A DNA stretch of 64,000 bases from Pseudomonadota bacterium (GCA_023412805.1 JAEZRM010000064.1:434001-498000); one strand, 5' to 3'; numbered from the stretch's first letter, positions 27,628-36,973 are shown. Notes: generated by a model from the sequence alone, not told the origin. Numbers and translations are program-made.

Positions 27628-28287
27628 ATGGCACTGCGTATCAATGATGAGGCCCCCAACTTCACTGCCGACACGACCGCCGGCCAGATCAGCTTCCACG
27701 AGTGGATCGGCGATGGCTGGGCTGTGCTCTTCTCCCATCCCAAGGACTTCACGCCTGTCTGCACGACCGAGCTCGGCTACATGGCCGGTCTGGCTGGTGA
27801 TTTCGCGAAGCGCAATACGAAGATCATCGGCATCTCAGTTGATCCGGTGGACAGCCACGTGCGCTGGAAGCAGGATATCAAGGACGTCACTGGCCACGCC
27901 GTGGACTATCCGCTGATCGGCGATCCCGAGCTCAAGATCGCTAAGCTCTACGAGATGCTGCCGGCAAGCGCAGGCAGTTCGTCGGAGGGGCGCACGCCCG
28001 CGGATAATGCGACGGTGCGTTCGGTGTTCGTCGTCGGGCCGGACAAGAAGATCAAGCTCTCGCTGACCTATCCCATGACGACCGGACGCAACTTCGACGA
28101 GATCCTGCGCGTGATCGACAGCCTTCAGCTCACCGCCAAGCACAAGGTCGCAACGCCTGCACAGTGGAAGCCGGGCGATGACGTGATCATCACGCCGGCC
28201 GTGTCCGACGAGGAGGCGCAGGCCAAGTTCGGCGGCTTCACGCGGCCCAAACCCTACATCCGCGTGACGAAGCAGCCCCAGGACTGA
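27628..28287 (+). CDS. 1-Cys peroxiredoxin (Prx6 type)
   Basis: Cytosolic thiol peroxidase that reduces hydrogen peroxide and organic peroxides. The 219-residue product has the peroxidatic Cys45 in HPKDFTPVCTTELGYM and no other cysteine, so it belongs to the 1-Cys class. The C-terminal extension with KPGDDVIITP and TRPKPYIRVTKQP is typical of Prx6-like enzymes. GAGG lies 6 bases before ATG 27628. It is monocistronic, with a strong terminator 22 bases after its stop. Confidence 0.93.
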   Translation: MALRINDEAPNFTADTTAGQISFHEWIGDGWAVLFSHPKDFTPVCTTELGYMAGLAGDFAKRNTKIIGISVDPVDSHVRWKQDIKDVTGHAVDYPLIGDPELKIAKLYEMLPASAGSSSEGRTPADNATVRSVFVVGPDKKIKLSLTYPMTTGRNFDEILRVIDSLQLTAKHKVATPAQWKPGDDVIITPAVSDEEAQAKFGGFTRPKPYIRVTKQPQD

Positions 28288-28309
28288 ACCGGGTCCGAGT
28301 AAAATGATT

Positions 28310-28345
28310 CAGCCCCGACTGCCTGCGCGGTCGGGGCTGATTTTA
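28310..28345. terminator. Bidirectional intrinsic terminator
   Basis: A perfect 10-base inverted repeat (CAGCCCCGAC at 28310-28319 with GTCGGGGCTG at 28330-28339) is followed by ATTTTATT. On the other strand it is flanked by a T-rich run from AAAAT at 28301. It separates the peroxiredoxin gene from the convergent ABC-transporter operon and can serve both. Confidence 0.88.
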
Positions 28346-28374
28346 TTCCAGCAGCAATCATTGCGAGGCTGCGC

Positions 28375-29277
28375 TTATTCCTTCACCGCGCCCGTCAGCG
28401 ACGACACATAGTAGTCGACGAAGAAGGAATAGAAGATCGCGACCGGCAGCGAGCCGAGCAGCGATCCCGCCATCAGCGCACCCCACTGGTAGACGTCACC
28501 GGTGACGAGCTCCGTCAGGATCGCGACCGGCACAGTCTTGTTCTCGCTGCTCTGGATGAAGGCGAGGGCGTAAATGAACTCGTTCCACGAGAGTGTGAAC
28601 GAGAAGATGCCCGCCGAGATCAGCCCCGGCACGGCGAGTGGGAGTGTGATCCTGCGCAGGATCTGTAGACGGGTCGCGCCGTCGATGAGGGCGCACTCCT
28701 CGAGCTCGAAGGGGATAGATTTGAAATACCCGATCAGCAGCCACGTGCAGAAGGGCACGAGGAAGGTCGGATAGACGAGGATCAGCGCCATCGGGCTGTC
28801 GAAGAGCCCGAGCTGAACGACCATGGTCGCGAGCGGGATGAACAGGATCGACGGTGGCACGAGATAGGCGAGGTAGATCGCCAAGCCGACGTACTGGCTC
28901 CCCTTGAAGCGCAGCCGCTGCAGGGCATAGGCGGCGAATGCGCTTGCGAACAGCGACAGGAAGGTCGCGCCGAAGGCCACCAGCATCGTCGTCCAGAGCC
29001 AGCTCGGGTATGAGGTGTTGAACAGCAGATGATAGATGTGATCGAGCGTCGGCGAGCTGATCCAGAGCGGATTATGCGTGTTGAAGTCGTAGAGCTCGGC
29101 GTCCGGTTTGAAGGCCGTCACCGTCATCCAGTAAAACGGGAAGAGCAGGATGATCAGGAAGCAGGTCAGCGGCAGCCACAGCACCACCATGCGCCGCGCC
29201 TTGCTGTCCCACGCCATGGCCTCGTTCTCGGGCGCGGTGAGCGGCTTGTTCTCGGCAGGAGCGGCAGCGTCAGTCAT
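28375..29277 (-). CDS. Carbohydrate ABC transporter permease (MalG/UgpE type)
   Basis: Inner-membrane subunit of a sugar or polyol importer, 300 residues. A cytoplasmic N-terminal tail precedes the first helix (LWLPLTCFLIILLFPFYW). Five further helices are visible, with the EAA loop (EECALIDGATRLQILRRITLPLAVPGL) that docks on the ATPase. Its start overlaps the end of the preceding permease gene by 8 bases, indicating translational coupling. It is the last gene of the operon before the terminator at 28310. Confidence 0.93.
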   Translation of the reverse strand: MTDAAAPAENKPLTAPENEAMAWDSKARRMVVLWLPLTCFLIILLFPFYWMTVTAFKPDAELYDFNTHNPLWISSPTLDHIYHLLFNTSYPSWLWTTMLVAFGATFLSLFASAFAAYALQRLRFKGSQYVGLAIYLAYLVPPSILFIPLATMVVQLGLFDSPMALILVYPTFLVPFCTWLLIGYFKSIPFELEECALIDGATRLQILRRITLPLAVPGLISAGIFSFTLSWNEFIYALAFIQSSENKTVPVAILTELVTGDVYQWGALMAGSLLGSLPVAIFYSFFVDYYVSSLTGAVKE

Positions 29278-30223
29278 TGGTCTCTCCCTGCTGCCACTTG
29301 CGCCGGGCGAGGGCGAAGTAGCTGAACAGCGTCGCGAAGACGAGGAAGGGGATCATCGACACGGCGATCGCCGAGCCTTCGCCGAGCTGGCCGCCGGGAA
29401 TGGCGCGCTGGAAGGCGAGCGTGGCTAAGAGGTGTGTCGAGTTCACCGGACCACCTCGCGTGATGGCGTAGACGAGCTGGAAGTCGGTGAAGGTGAAGAT
29501 GATGCTGAAGGTCATGACGATCGCGAGGATCGGCAGCAGCATCGGGAAGGTGATGTACTTGAAGCGCTGCCAGGCTGTGGCGCCGTCGAGCATCGCAGCC
29601 TCGTACAGCGAGGGCGGGATCGTCTGCAGTCCAGCGAGCAGTGAAATGGCGACGAAAGGAATGCCACGCCAGATGTTGGCGGCGATCAGAGACCACCGCG
29701 CCGGCCACGCTGTATTGATGAAGTCGACGTTTGTCTCGCGTAGCCCCGTCTTGATGAGCAGGTGCGAGATGATCGAGAACTGCGGATCATAAATCCACCA
29801 GAAAGCGATCGCGGTGAGCACTGTCGGCACGATCCAGGGCAGGAGGATGATCGCGCGCAGGAAGCTCTTGAAGGGCAGGTGGTTGTTCAGCAACAGCGCG
29901 AGCCAGAGACCGAGGCCGAATTTTCCGATCGTGGCGATCGCCGTATAGAACACGCTGAAAAATACAGCGTTCCAGAAGATCGGATCCTGAAGCAGGTACG
30001 TAAAGTTCTCGAAGCCGACCCAGATGCCAGCCCGTCCGATGGTCGTATCGGTGAAGGCGAGGTAGATGCCGAGGGCCAGCGGGTACGTCAGGAAGGTCAT
30101 CAACAGACCGACCGCCGGGAACAGGCAGATCACCACAAGGAATGGCTTCGAGTCGAACAAGCGGCCAAGCCACGAAGGCTCGGCGCGGCGATGCACCCAA
30201 GTGGAGAGGGAGGCGTCGGTCAT
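29270..30223 (-). CDS. Carbohydrate ABC transporter permease (MalF/UgpA type)
   Basis: Inner-membrane subunit of the same importer, 317 residues with six predicted helices (first near VICLFPAVGLLMTFLTYPLAL). The EAA coupling loop is SLYEAAMLDGATAWQRFKYITFPML. It lies 62 bases downstream of the solute-binding protein gene, with a strong hairpin in the gap, and overlaps the next permease gene. The partner arrangement matches type I sugar importers of the CUT1 class. Confidence 0.93.
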   Translation of the reverse strand: MTDASLSTWVHRRAEPSWLGRLFDSKPFLVVICLFPAVGLLMTFLTYPLALGIYLAFTDTTIGRAGIWVGFENFTYLLQDPIFWNAVFFSVFYTAIATIGKFGLGLWLALLLNNHLPFKSFLRAIILLPWIVPTVLTAIAFWWIYDPQFSIISHLLIKTGLRETNVDFINTAWPARWSLIAANIWRGIPFVAISLLAGLQTIPPSLYEAAMLDGATAWQRFKYITFPMLLPILAIVMTFSIIFTFTDFQLVYAITRGGPVNSTHLLATLAFQRAIPGGQLGEGSAIAVSMIPFLVFATLFSYFALARRKWQQGETND

Positions 30224-30245
30224 GGTGCGAATTATCCTGCAAGGT

Positions 30246-30276
30246 TACGGCGGCGTTCGCGAGGAACGCCGCCGTA
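30246..30276. repeat. Perfect intercistronic hairpin between solute-binding protein and permease genes
   Basis: TACGGCGGCGTTC (30246-30258) pairs with GAACGCCGCCGTA (30264-30276) over 13 bases with a GCGAG loop. There is no T-run, so it is unlikely to be a full terminator. Such elements after binding-protein genes usually block 3' exonucleases and keep the binding protein more abundant than the permeases. Confidence 0.75.
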
Positions 30277-30285
30277 CCGTTCAGT

Positions 30286-31620
30286 CTAGCTGCGGAAGAA
30301 GCGGCGCGCGCGACGCTCCGCCTCGGCAGCCGCGGCTTCGGGCGTCGACTGGCCCGAGGCGACGGCGGCGCACATCTGCACCATGATGTAGTCCGCGTTG
30401 GCCGCTGCGGAGGCTTGGCTGATCGGGCCCTTGTAGCCGATCCAGAAGTTGCTCCGCATGGTGTTCTTGAAGAGAGAAACCTTCGGATCGCTCTCCCACA
30501 CCTTGCTCGTCGAGTAGTTCTCGAGCGGTTGCGACCAGTAGCCGAGGTTCGCCTGCAGCCACGGATCGTACTGCTCTTTCTCGAGTAGGAACGACAGCAG
30601 CGCCTTGGAAGCATTCTTGGCTTTGCTGTGCTGGAAGACCATGGCATTGAGCGTCAAGCCCGCCATCGGCGAAACGTCCAGCTTGCCCTTCGGAAGCAGG
30701 CTGTGCTGCGTGTCCTCGGCAATCTCCGCCAGTTTCGGATCCCGCTTCAGCGCGAAGTACATCGACACGCCGTTCGCCGTCAGCCAGATTTCGTTGGCCG
30801 CGTACGCGCGGTTATTGCTGATGTCGTTCCAAGCGACCGTGCCGGGGATGAACGTTTTGTAGAGCTCCTGAAGATACTTCAGGGCTTCGACGGTTTCCTT
30901 CCGGTTGATGGCGACCTTGTTGTCCTCGTCGACAAGGAAGCCACCGTGTGCCCAGATCAGCCAGTTGGCAAAGCCATTGCCGTCGCCCACCGCGTTTCCG
31001 AGTGCGAAGCCCGGCGGCTTACCGGCAGAGTGGAGCTTGCGGCAGAGGTCCAGATACTTATCCAGGTCATCGGGGGGCGCATCGTAGCCGGCGGCATTGA
31101 CGGCTGACTTGCGCCACACGAGCGGGCCACCTGAAGCACCGAATGGCAGGCCAATCCAGTTGTTCGTGCCGTGCTTCTTGCCATACTTCTGAGCAAGCGG
31201 CAGCCATCCGCCGTACTTCTTGCCGATGTACTCGGCCACATCCGACAGGTCGACGAGCTTGTCGGTGTAGATGTGCGGTGCTTCGTTGAAGCCGATGATG
31301 ATGTCGGGACCAGCCCCCGTGTTCGCGGTGACGGCGGTCTGCTGCGTGATGTCCTCCCAGCCGACGAGGTCGACGCGAACTTCGACACCCGTCTCCTTGG
31401 CGAAGCGTGCGCAGTTCGCGCGGAAGATTTCCTCATCCGGCGGCACGAAACGCGCGGGACGCAGCACGCGCAGCGAGGCACCCTTCTCGATGTCCAACTT
31501 CGGTGGCGTGGCGTCGGCGGTCTTGATGTCGGACTGGGCATAGGCGAAACCGCCCATCGCGCCGAGCGCAGCCGCGCTCGCGCCAAGCTGCAAGGCCGTG
31601 CGTCTGGTAATGAGAGCCAT
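30286..31620 (-). CDS. Extracellular solute-binding protein of a sugar ABC importer
   Basis: Periplasmic ligand receptor of 444 residues. The N terminus carries a twin-arginine-like signal (TRRTALQLGASAAALGAMGGFAYAQ), suggesting Tat export. The rest is the type I (MalE/UgpB-like) binding fold with TGVEVRVDLVGWEDITQQ, GAGPDIIIGFNEAPH and a late QSTPEAAAAEAERRARRF helix. GGAAGG lies 6 bases upstream of the ATG. It follows the ATPase gene by 54 bases. The ligand is not evident; the neighbouring dehydrogenase suggests a sugar, polyol or sugar acid. Confidence 0.92.
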   Translation of the reverse strand: MALITRRTALQLGASAAALGAMGGFAYAQSDIKTADATPPKLDIEKGASLRVLRPARFVPPDEEIFRANCARFAKETGVEVRVDLVGWEDITQQTAVTANTGAGPDIIIGFNEAPHIYTDKLVDLSDVAEYIGKKYGGWLPLAQKYGKKHGTNNWIGLPFGASGGPLVWRKSAVNAAGYDAPPDDLDKYLDLCRKLHSAGKPPGFALGNAVGDGNGFANWLIWAHGGFLVDEDNKVAINRKETVEALKYLQELYKTFIPGTVAWNDISNNRAYAANEIWLTANGVSMYFALKRDPKLAEIAEDTQHSLLPKGKLDVSPMAGLTLNAMVFQHSKAKNASKALLSFLLEKEQYDPWLQANLGYWSQPLENYSTSKVWESDPKVSLFKNTMRSNFWIGYKGPISQASAAANADYIMVQMCAAVASGQSTPEAAAAEAERRARRFFRS

Positions 31621-31674
31621 TATGCTTCCTTCCCTAGAGGTTGAAGACCGGATTCTTGTTGCTTTTATTGGCGT

Positions 31675-32730
31675 TTAGCTTGCGAGCCGTTGGCCCGAGC
31701 CGCCTGCGAAGAGATGCACCAGGTCGAGATCAGGTATGATGCGGATGGTCTCGCCGGGGCCTGCAGTGATGCGCTCGCGGAAGGCACACGTGAGCGGCGT
31801 ATCGCCGATGCGGAGCATGACTTGCGTTTCCGAGCCGGTTGGCTCGACGATCTGGATGGTGGCGGGAATACCGTCGTTCGCGGCTGCGAGCCGCATGTGC
31901 TCGGGACGGATGCCATAGTACCCGGCGCCGTTCTTCGCGCTCGGCGGCATCGGCAATACGGCGCCGCCCTCGGCAACAAAGCCGCCCTCGCCGGTGGCGC
32001 CGGGCAGGATGTTCATTGCCGGAGATCCGATGAAGCCTGCGACGAAGAGATTCGCCGGTCGGTCGTACAGCTCGAGTGGCGCGCCGGTCTGCTCGATATT
32101 GCCGTTGTTCATGACGACGATCTTGTCGGCCATGGTCATCGCTTCGATCTGGTCGTGCGTCACGTAGACGGTGGTAACCTTGAGGCGCTGGTGCAGCTCC
32201 TTGATCTCCGAGCGCATCTGCACGCGAAGCTTGGCGTCGAGGTTGGAGAGCGGCTCATCGAACAGGAAGACCTGCGGATTGCGCACGATCGCGCGGCCCA
32301 TGGCGACGCGCTGACGCTGGCCGCCCGAAAGCTGGCGCGGGAAACGGTGCAGGAGTTGTTCAAGGCCGAGAATTCTAGCAGCCTTCTCCACCTCGCGATC
32401 CATGACCTCGCGGGGGGCTTTGGCGAGCTTCATGGAGAAGGCCATGTTATCGAACACGGTCATGTGCGGATATAGCGCGTAGTTCTGGAACACCATCGCG
32501 ATGTCCCGGTCCTTCGGAGGGACCGTGTTAACCACGCGGCCGCCGATGTCGATCTCGCCGCCTGTGATGTTCTCGAGGCCCGCGAGCATTCTGAGAAGTG
32601 TCGACTTCCCGCAGCCCGAGGGGCCGACCAGAACGACGAACTCGCCGTCCTCGATGCCGACGCTGACCCCGTGCAGCACCTCGACCGAGCCGAACGCTTT
32701 CCGAACGTTGCGGATATCAACCGTCGCCAT
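31675..32730 (-). CDS. ABC transporter ATP-binding protein (UgpC/MalK type)
   Basis: Cytosolic ATPase of the sugar importer. The start ATG 32730 is chosen because GGAGG lies just upstream, rather than in-frame ATG 32766; this gives 351 residues. Walker A is GPSGCGKSTLLRML, the signature is LSGGQRQRVAMGRA, Walker B is VFLFDEPLSNLD, and the switch His is in YVTHDQIEAM. The C-terminal TOBE/OB regulatory region contains IRPEHMRLA. It is downstream of the SDR gene and upstream of the binding-protein gene. Confidence 0.94.
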   Translation of the reverse strand: MATVDIRNVRKAFGSVEVLHGVSVGIEDGEFVVLVGPSGCGKSTLLRMLAGLENITGGEIDIGGRVVNTVPPKDRDIAMVFQNYALYPHMTVFDNMAFSMKLAKAPREVMDREVEKAARILGLEQLLHRFPRQLSGGQRQRVAMGRAIVRNPQVFLFDEPLSNLDAKLRVQMRSEIKELHQRLKVTTVYVTHDQIEAMTMADKIVVMNNGNIEQTGAPLELYDRPANLFVAGFIGSPAMNILPGATGEGGFVAEGGAVLPMPPSAKNGAGYYGIRPEHMRLAAANDGIPATIQIVEPTGSETQVMLRIGDTPLTCAFRERITAGPGETIRIIPDLDLVHLFAGGSGQRLAS

Positions 32731-32953
32731 ATTTCCTCCACCGGGCAGGCCGCTTTGCGGACCCATTTTATTATTTGAAACTGGTCGCTAGTGGAGCGAT
32801 CGGTCGCTTGAAGCCCACGGCGGCAGTAGAACGCTCTTAACAGGCTTCTTCCATGAATGGAAGTAGTGGCACGCGCAGGCCGATCTGCAGAGTCTGAAGG
32901 TCAATCTCGGGGACGTTCACATCGCGTTCGCGATGGGCGTTGATAACGGAAAA

Positions 32954-33706
32954 TCAGTGAAACACGCGGCCTGCGTCGATGACGATCGTCTGTCCGGTCA
33001 TTGTTTCCGTGCGGCACATCGTGACGACCATGTCCGCGCAGTCGTCTTTGTCTGCCGGCTTCTTCAGCAGGGAACTCGACGACGAGCGTTCGATTTGCTC
33101 GGCGCGCAGATTGGACGTCGCACGTGTGCCTTCGAGAAGCCCTGGTGCGACGCAGTTGACGAGCGTCTCTGGCGCCATCGCGACGGCCATGCATTTCGTC
33201 AGGTGGATAAGGCCTGCCTTCGAGACAGCGTAGGCGATGGACGAGCCGCTCGGACCGAGACCGGCCACCGAGGAGATGTTGACGATGCGCCCGCGTCCTT
33301 GAGCCTTCATGACGGGAGCGACCGCCTTCATGAGCCGCATGGGGCCTGTCAGGTTCACGGCCATGATCTTGTCCCACACTTCCTGCGTGAGACTGTCGAG
33401 GTCTGGGAACGGGATCGAGATATTGTAGGCGGCGTCGTTGACGAGGATGTCCAGGCGGCCGAACCGTGCCTGCACGTCGCCGACGAGACGCTCGATCGCC
33501 GCGTGATCGGCGATATCGCAACCGAAAGCCGCAGCGTTGATCTGATAGCTCGATGCAAGCTCGCGCGCGACGCCCTCGGCCTCGTCGCGGCTTCTGGCGT
33601 ACATGACCGCTAAGTGTACGCCCTCTTTTGCCAGCGCGTGACAAATGCGCTGCCCGAGGCCGCCGTTGCCGCCCGTCACGAGTGCCACCGCGCCCTTGAG
33701 ATCCAT
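32954..33706 (-). CDS. SDR family oxidoreductase
   Basis: Cytosolic NAD(P)-dependent dehydrogenase of 250 residues. The cofactor loop is VTGGNGGLGQRI (TGxxxGxG), NDAAYN replaces the usual NNAG, and the catalytic Ser and Tyr/Lys are in NISSVAGLG and YAVSK. The C terminus GQTIVIDAGRVFH is typical. It is the first gene of the minus-strand ABC operon, so it probably oxidises or reduces the imported sugar or polyol. Codons after its TGA stay open in the same frame for 38 more residues. Confidence 0.92.
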   Translation of the reverse strand: MDLKGAVALVTGGNGGLGQRICHALAKEGVHLAVMYARSRDEAEGVARELASSYQINAAAFGCDIADHAAIERLVGDVQARFGRLDILVNDAAYNISIPFPDLDSLTQEVWDKIMAVNLTGPMRLMKAVAPVMKAQGRGRIVNISSVAGLGPSGSSIAYAVSKAGLIHLTKCMAVAMAPETLVNCVAPGLLEGTRATSNLRAEQIERSSSSSLLKKPADKDDCADMVVTMCRTETMTGQTIVIDAGRVFH

Positions 33707-33856
33707 TGCCGTCCTCCCGTTTTGCCGACTGCGGTCATTGTGCCGTGCCGCTTTCGGGTGGCACTCTGGGGCCGGACCGTGGCCCGAGGCAAGGTGTTGT
33801 CGGCGATCGCGGTGCTGCGTTTACGGAATGCGCCGGCAAACGGAGGAGGGAGAGGA

Positions 33857-34282
33857 ATGAGTGCCACGGTCGAGGATCTGCTGGGCGCGTGGCGTCTCGA
33901 GGGCTGGTCGTTGGTCTATGACGACGGCCGTCCACCGGAGTATCCGCTCGGCCCGGATGCCAGGGGGTTCATCATGTACACAGCTGACGGGCATGTAGCC
34001 GCGACGCTCATGAAGGCCGATCGGTCCGCTGCGGCGCCAGAGACGGATGCGGAAAGGGCGGCCGCGTACGCCGGAAGCTTTGCCTACGCCGGCCGCTACG
34101 AGGTCCGAGACGGCACGGTCTTTCATTCGATCGAGATTGCGACGAATCCGGCGCTGGTCGGTATCAAGAGCACGCGGCACATTCAACTCGATGGCGACCG
34201 GCTCACGCTCTCGGGGCCAGACTTTGTGCCCGGAGCATCGCGCACGCAGCGCATCGTGTGGCAGCGCGCTCAATCGCGGTAG
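33857..34282 (+). CDS. Lipocalin-like domain protein
   Basis: Small cytosolic beta-barrel protein of 141 residues resembling the Lipocalin_5 family. It begins with LLGAWRLEGWSLVYDDG and contains GFIMYTADGHVAATLM, YEVRDGTVFHSIEIATNP and TRHIQLDGDRLTLSGP. The start ATG 33857 has a GGAGG-GAGAGG-type purine run immediately upstream. The frame is open further upstream but has no support there. It is divergent from the SDR gene and ends by overlapping the convergent aldolase gene by 13 bases. Ligand unknown. Confidence 0.82.
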   Translation: MSATVEDLLGAWRLEGWSLVYDDGRPPEYPLGPDARGFIMYTADGHVAATLMKADRSAAAPETDAERAAAYAGSFAYAGRYEVRDGTVFHSIEIATNPALVGIKSTRHIQLDGDRLTLSGPDFVPGASRTQRIVWQRAQSR

Positions 34283-35058
34283 GAGGCATCCTTCCTGTCG
34301 AGGAGCCGCAACAGCGCCGGCCACTCGAGCAGTCCATACGGGCGCACCGCGCCCGGCGCGTACATGGCTGTCGATTTCTCGATCACCGCCGGGGCAAGCA
34401 CGTTGAGCTCGCAATTGCAGGCGAGTGCGGCGAGCTGCGCCTGGCATGATCGCTCGAGCCCATACATTCGGTTGAACGTCTCGGGAATGCTCGGGCCGAC
34501 GGTGAGCAGGCCGTGATTGCGCAGGATCATGACGTCGTTCCTACCGAGGTGGGTCGCGAGTTTCTCGCGCTCGGAGGGATCGCGCTCAGGCCCGGTGAAG
34601 TCATGATAGGAAATGCGCGGATAGAAGCGATGCGATGTCTGCGTCAGCGGCAGGAGCCCGCACTTCAGCGATGAAACGGCCATGCCGGCGATCGTGTGCG
34701 TGTGCATGATCGCGTTTACGTCCGGGCGCGCGCGATAGATCGCGCTGTGGATCACGAACGCTGCCATGTGCAAGCCGTAGCCGTGGTCTACCTCCGGCTT
34801 GACGAGGACATTGCCGCCGAGATCGACACGCATGAACGATGACGCCGTCATCTCCTCGAACAGCAGGCCGTGCAGATTGAGCAGGAAATGGTCCGGGTTG
34901 TCCGGCGCGCGCGCAGTGATGTGGGTATAGATCATGTCCGACATGCCGTAGTGATCGGCGAGGCGGAAACACGCGGCGAGGTTCACCCGCGCCTCCCATT
35001 CAGCCGCTGATACGGACGATCGAACCGACGGGAAACTCAGGCCCAGCCGGCTGCTCAT
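34270..35058 (-). CDS. Class II aldolase/adducin family protein
   Basis: Cytosolic zinc-dependent aldolase or decarboxylase-like protein of 262 residues. ATG 35058 is chosen because GGGAGG lies 7 bases upstream; in-frame ATG 35109 has no such signal. Features include CFRLADHYGMSDMIYTHITAR, the metal-binding pair in MHTHTIAGMA, and a later LRNHGLLTVG that supplies the third His. Class II members act on fuculose-, ribulose- or 3-oxo acid phosphates. Here the neighbouring sugar importer suggests carbohydrate catabolism, but the substrate is not visible. Confidence 0.88.
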   Translation of the reverse strand: MSSRLGLSFPSVRSSVSAAEWEARVNLAACFRLADHYGMSDMIYTHITARAPDNPDHFLLNLHGLLFEEMTASSFMRVDLGGNVLVKPEVDHGYGLHMAAFVIHSAIYRARPDVNAIMHTHTIAGMAVSSLKCGLLPLTQTSHRFYPRISYHDFTGPERDPSEREKLATHLGRNDVMILRNHGLLTVGPSIPETFNRMYGLERSCQAQLAALACNCELNVLAPAVIEKSTAMYAPGAVRPYGLLEWPALLRLLDRKDASYRD

Positions 35059-35393
35059 GACGTGCCTCCCATGGCCGTGCTTGGAGCTGATCGTATGCGC
35101 TCCGTCCAATCATCCTAGTTCACGTCTCTCGCGGCGCATATAGCGAGCCTTTCGCATTCGCACGCCGGGATGTTGCGGTGCAGACGGTGCGATAGCGCTG
35201 TAATTGCTGCAACAAATTGAGCCGCCCTGCTCTGGTGAAGTCCTGCACGGGGCATCGACATTCCGCTTCAGGGCACTGTGCGGAGGACTTTCAGGTGTAA
35301 CCCCGATAGGTGCGCGACCTCGTAGGTGCGAGCATTTTTCCCATGCAATCGGTGCAGCGCGTGTCGTGTCCGACGCGTGATCGGGAGGTGCTC

Positions 35394-36380
35394 GTGGCGG
35401 TCGTCGACGTTCCGGAGGCTCGCCGGCTGGCGCGGGTAAATGGTCACATCTCCGATATGATCCGGATCACCGGCGGCACGTTCCGCATGGGCTCCGACAA
35501 GCACTATCCCGAAGAAGCGCCGTCGCATCGGGCCACGGTTGAAAGCTTCTGGATCGATCGCACACCGGTAACCAACCGCCAGTTCCGCGAGTTCGTCAAC
35601 GCGACGGGACACGTCACATTCGCCGAACTTGCGCCCAAGGCGGAGGATTATCCCGGCGCGTTGCCTCACATGCTGAAGGCCGGCTCGCTGGTTTTCTCAC
35701 CGCCGAAGCATCGCGTCAGCCTGCAGGACTGGAGCCAGTGGTGGCAATTCAAGTTCGGCGCCAACTGGCGCCGTCCCTATGGTCCACGCTCGTCGATCAG
35801 CGGCCTCGATGCGCATCCGGTCGTGCATGTCGCGTACGCCGATGCGAAAGCCTATGCGCAATGGGCGGGCAAGGAACTGCCGACCGAGGCCGAGTGGGAA
35901 TTCGCCGCGCGTGGTGGTCTCGAGCATGCGGAATTCGCCTGGGGTGATGAACTCGCGCCCGGCGGTCGCCTGATGGCGAACACGTGGCAGGGGGAGTTCC
36001 CGCACGAGAACATCGCAACTGACGGCTATACGCGCACGTCACCCGTGACGGCATTCCCCCCGAACGGCTACGGCATCCATGACATGATCGGTAATGTCTG
36101 GGAGTGGACCGCCGACTGGTGGTCCACACGGCACACTGCCGATGCACCGAAGGCCTGCTGTATTCCGACAAACCCGCGCGGCGGGCCGCAGTCGGCAAGC
36201 TACGACCCATGCCAGCCAAACATCAAGATACCGCGCAAGGTGCTCAAGGGGGGCTCTCATCTCTGCGCCCCCAACTATTGCCGGCGCTATCGCCCCGCGG
36301 CGCGTCACGCCGAGCCAATCGATACGTCGACGAGTCATGTCGGGTTCCGCTGCGTTGTGCGCGAACGAGCGGAAGCTTGA
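35394..36380 (+). CDS. Formylglycine-generating enzyme (SUMF1/FGE) family protein
   Basis: Copper-dependent oxidase that converts a sulfatase active-site Cys to formylglycine. In this numbering the catalytic pair is Cys291 and Cys296 in GSHLCAPNYCRRYRPAAR, matching FGE. MIRITGGTFRMGSD, ELPTEAEWEFAARGG and YGIHDMIGNVWEWTADW are the family blocks. GTG 35394 is preferred because GGGAGG lies 5 bases upstream, giving 328 residues. Alternatives are GTG 35310, ATG 35343 and ATG 35457. The likely substrate sulfatase is encoded 0.6 kb downstream on the same strand. Confidence 0.92.
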   Translation: MAVVDVPEARRLARVNGHISDMIRITGGTFRMGSDKHYPEEAPSHRATVESFWIDRTPVTNRQFREFVNATGHVTFAELAPKAEDYPGALPHMLKAGSLVFSPPKHRVSLQDWSQWWQFKFGANWRRPYGPRSSISGLDAHPVVHVAYADAKAYAQWAGKELPTEAEWEFAARGGLEHAEFAWGDELAPGGRLMANTWQGEFPHENIATDGYTRTSPVTAFPPNGYGIHDMIGNVWEWTADWWSTRHTADAPKACCIPTNPRGGPQSASYDPCQPNIKIPRKVLKGGSHLCAPNYCRRYRPAARHAEPIDTSTSHVGFRCVVRERAEA

Positions 36381-36398
36381 AATCATGGAGCGTCAGGC

Positions 36399-36914
36399 AT
36401 GAGCGACGCCACGGGTTCGAAGAGTGCAGAGATCCTGGCGTGGCTTGCCGTCGCATTGCTGATTGTGCTGAGCGTTTGGGGCTTTCTCAAGCATGGTTTG
36501 TCGCTGGATACGCAAAAGCGCTTGTGGCGCGATGTCTTCGAGCGTCCCGGCGGCCCGATGACGTTCCGCTTCATCCTGCAGCCGGCCATGGCTTTTCTCG
36601 CGGCGCTTCACGACGGCATCAAGGACGCCCGCATGGGACGCCCGCTCTACTCCTGGTCTCTACTCACCAGTCGAGAGGGACGCGGCGAGCGGCTTCACGA
36701 AGGGTTTCTCGCTACCGGGCGCATCATCCTTTTGGCACTCGGTATGGACGCGATCTATCAGATCAAGGTGCTCGACACTTTCTATCCAGGCGAAATGGCC
36801 GTCATCGCGCTGCTTCTCGCCTTCCTTCCCTATGTGCTGCTGCGCGGACCTATATCGCGCATCGCGCGTCGCTGGTTCGCGCGTGAGCACCCGACACCTT
36901 CGGCAAAAGGATAG
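36399..36914 (+). CDS. Membrane protein of unknown function
   Basis: A 171-residue protein with three or four hydrophobic helices: AEILAWLAVALLIVLSVWGF near the N terminus, FRFILQPAMAFLAAL in the middle, GRIILLALGMDAIYQI, and AVIALLLAFLPYVLL near the end. I do not recognise the family. It lies 18 bases after the FGE gene and 59 before the sulfatase gene on the same strand, and GGAG precedes its ATG, so it is probably part of the sulfatase operon. Confidence 0.72.
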   Translation: MSDATGSKSAEILAWLAVALLIVLSVWGFLKHGLSLDTQKRLWRDVFERPGGPMTFRFILQPAMAFLAALHDGIKDARMGRPLYSWSLLTSREGRGERLHEGFLATGRIILLALGMDAIYQIKVLDTFYPGEMAVIALLLAFLPYVLLRGPISRIARRWFAREHPTPSAKG

Positions 36915-36973
36915 AGCGCTCAGGCGGCAGCGACAGCGAGATCAACGAGCGTAGCGTGAAAAGGAGTATTCTG

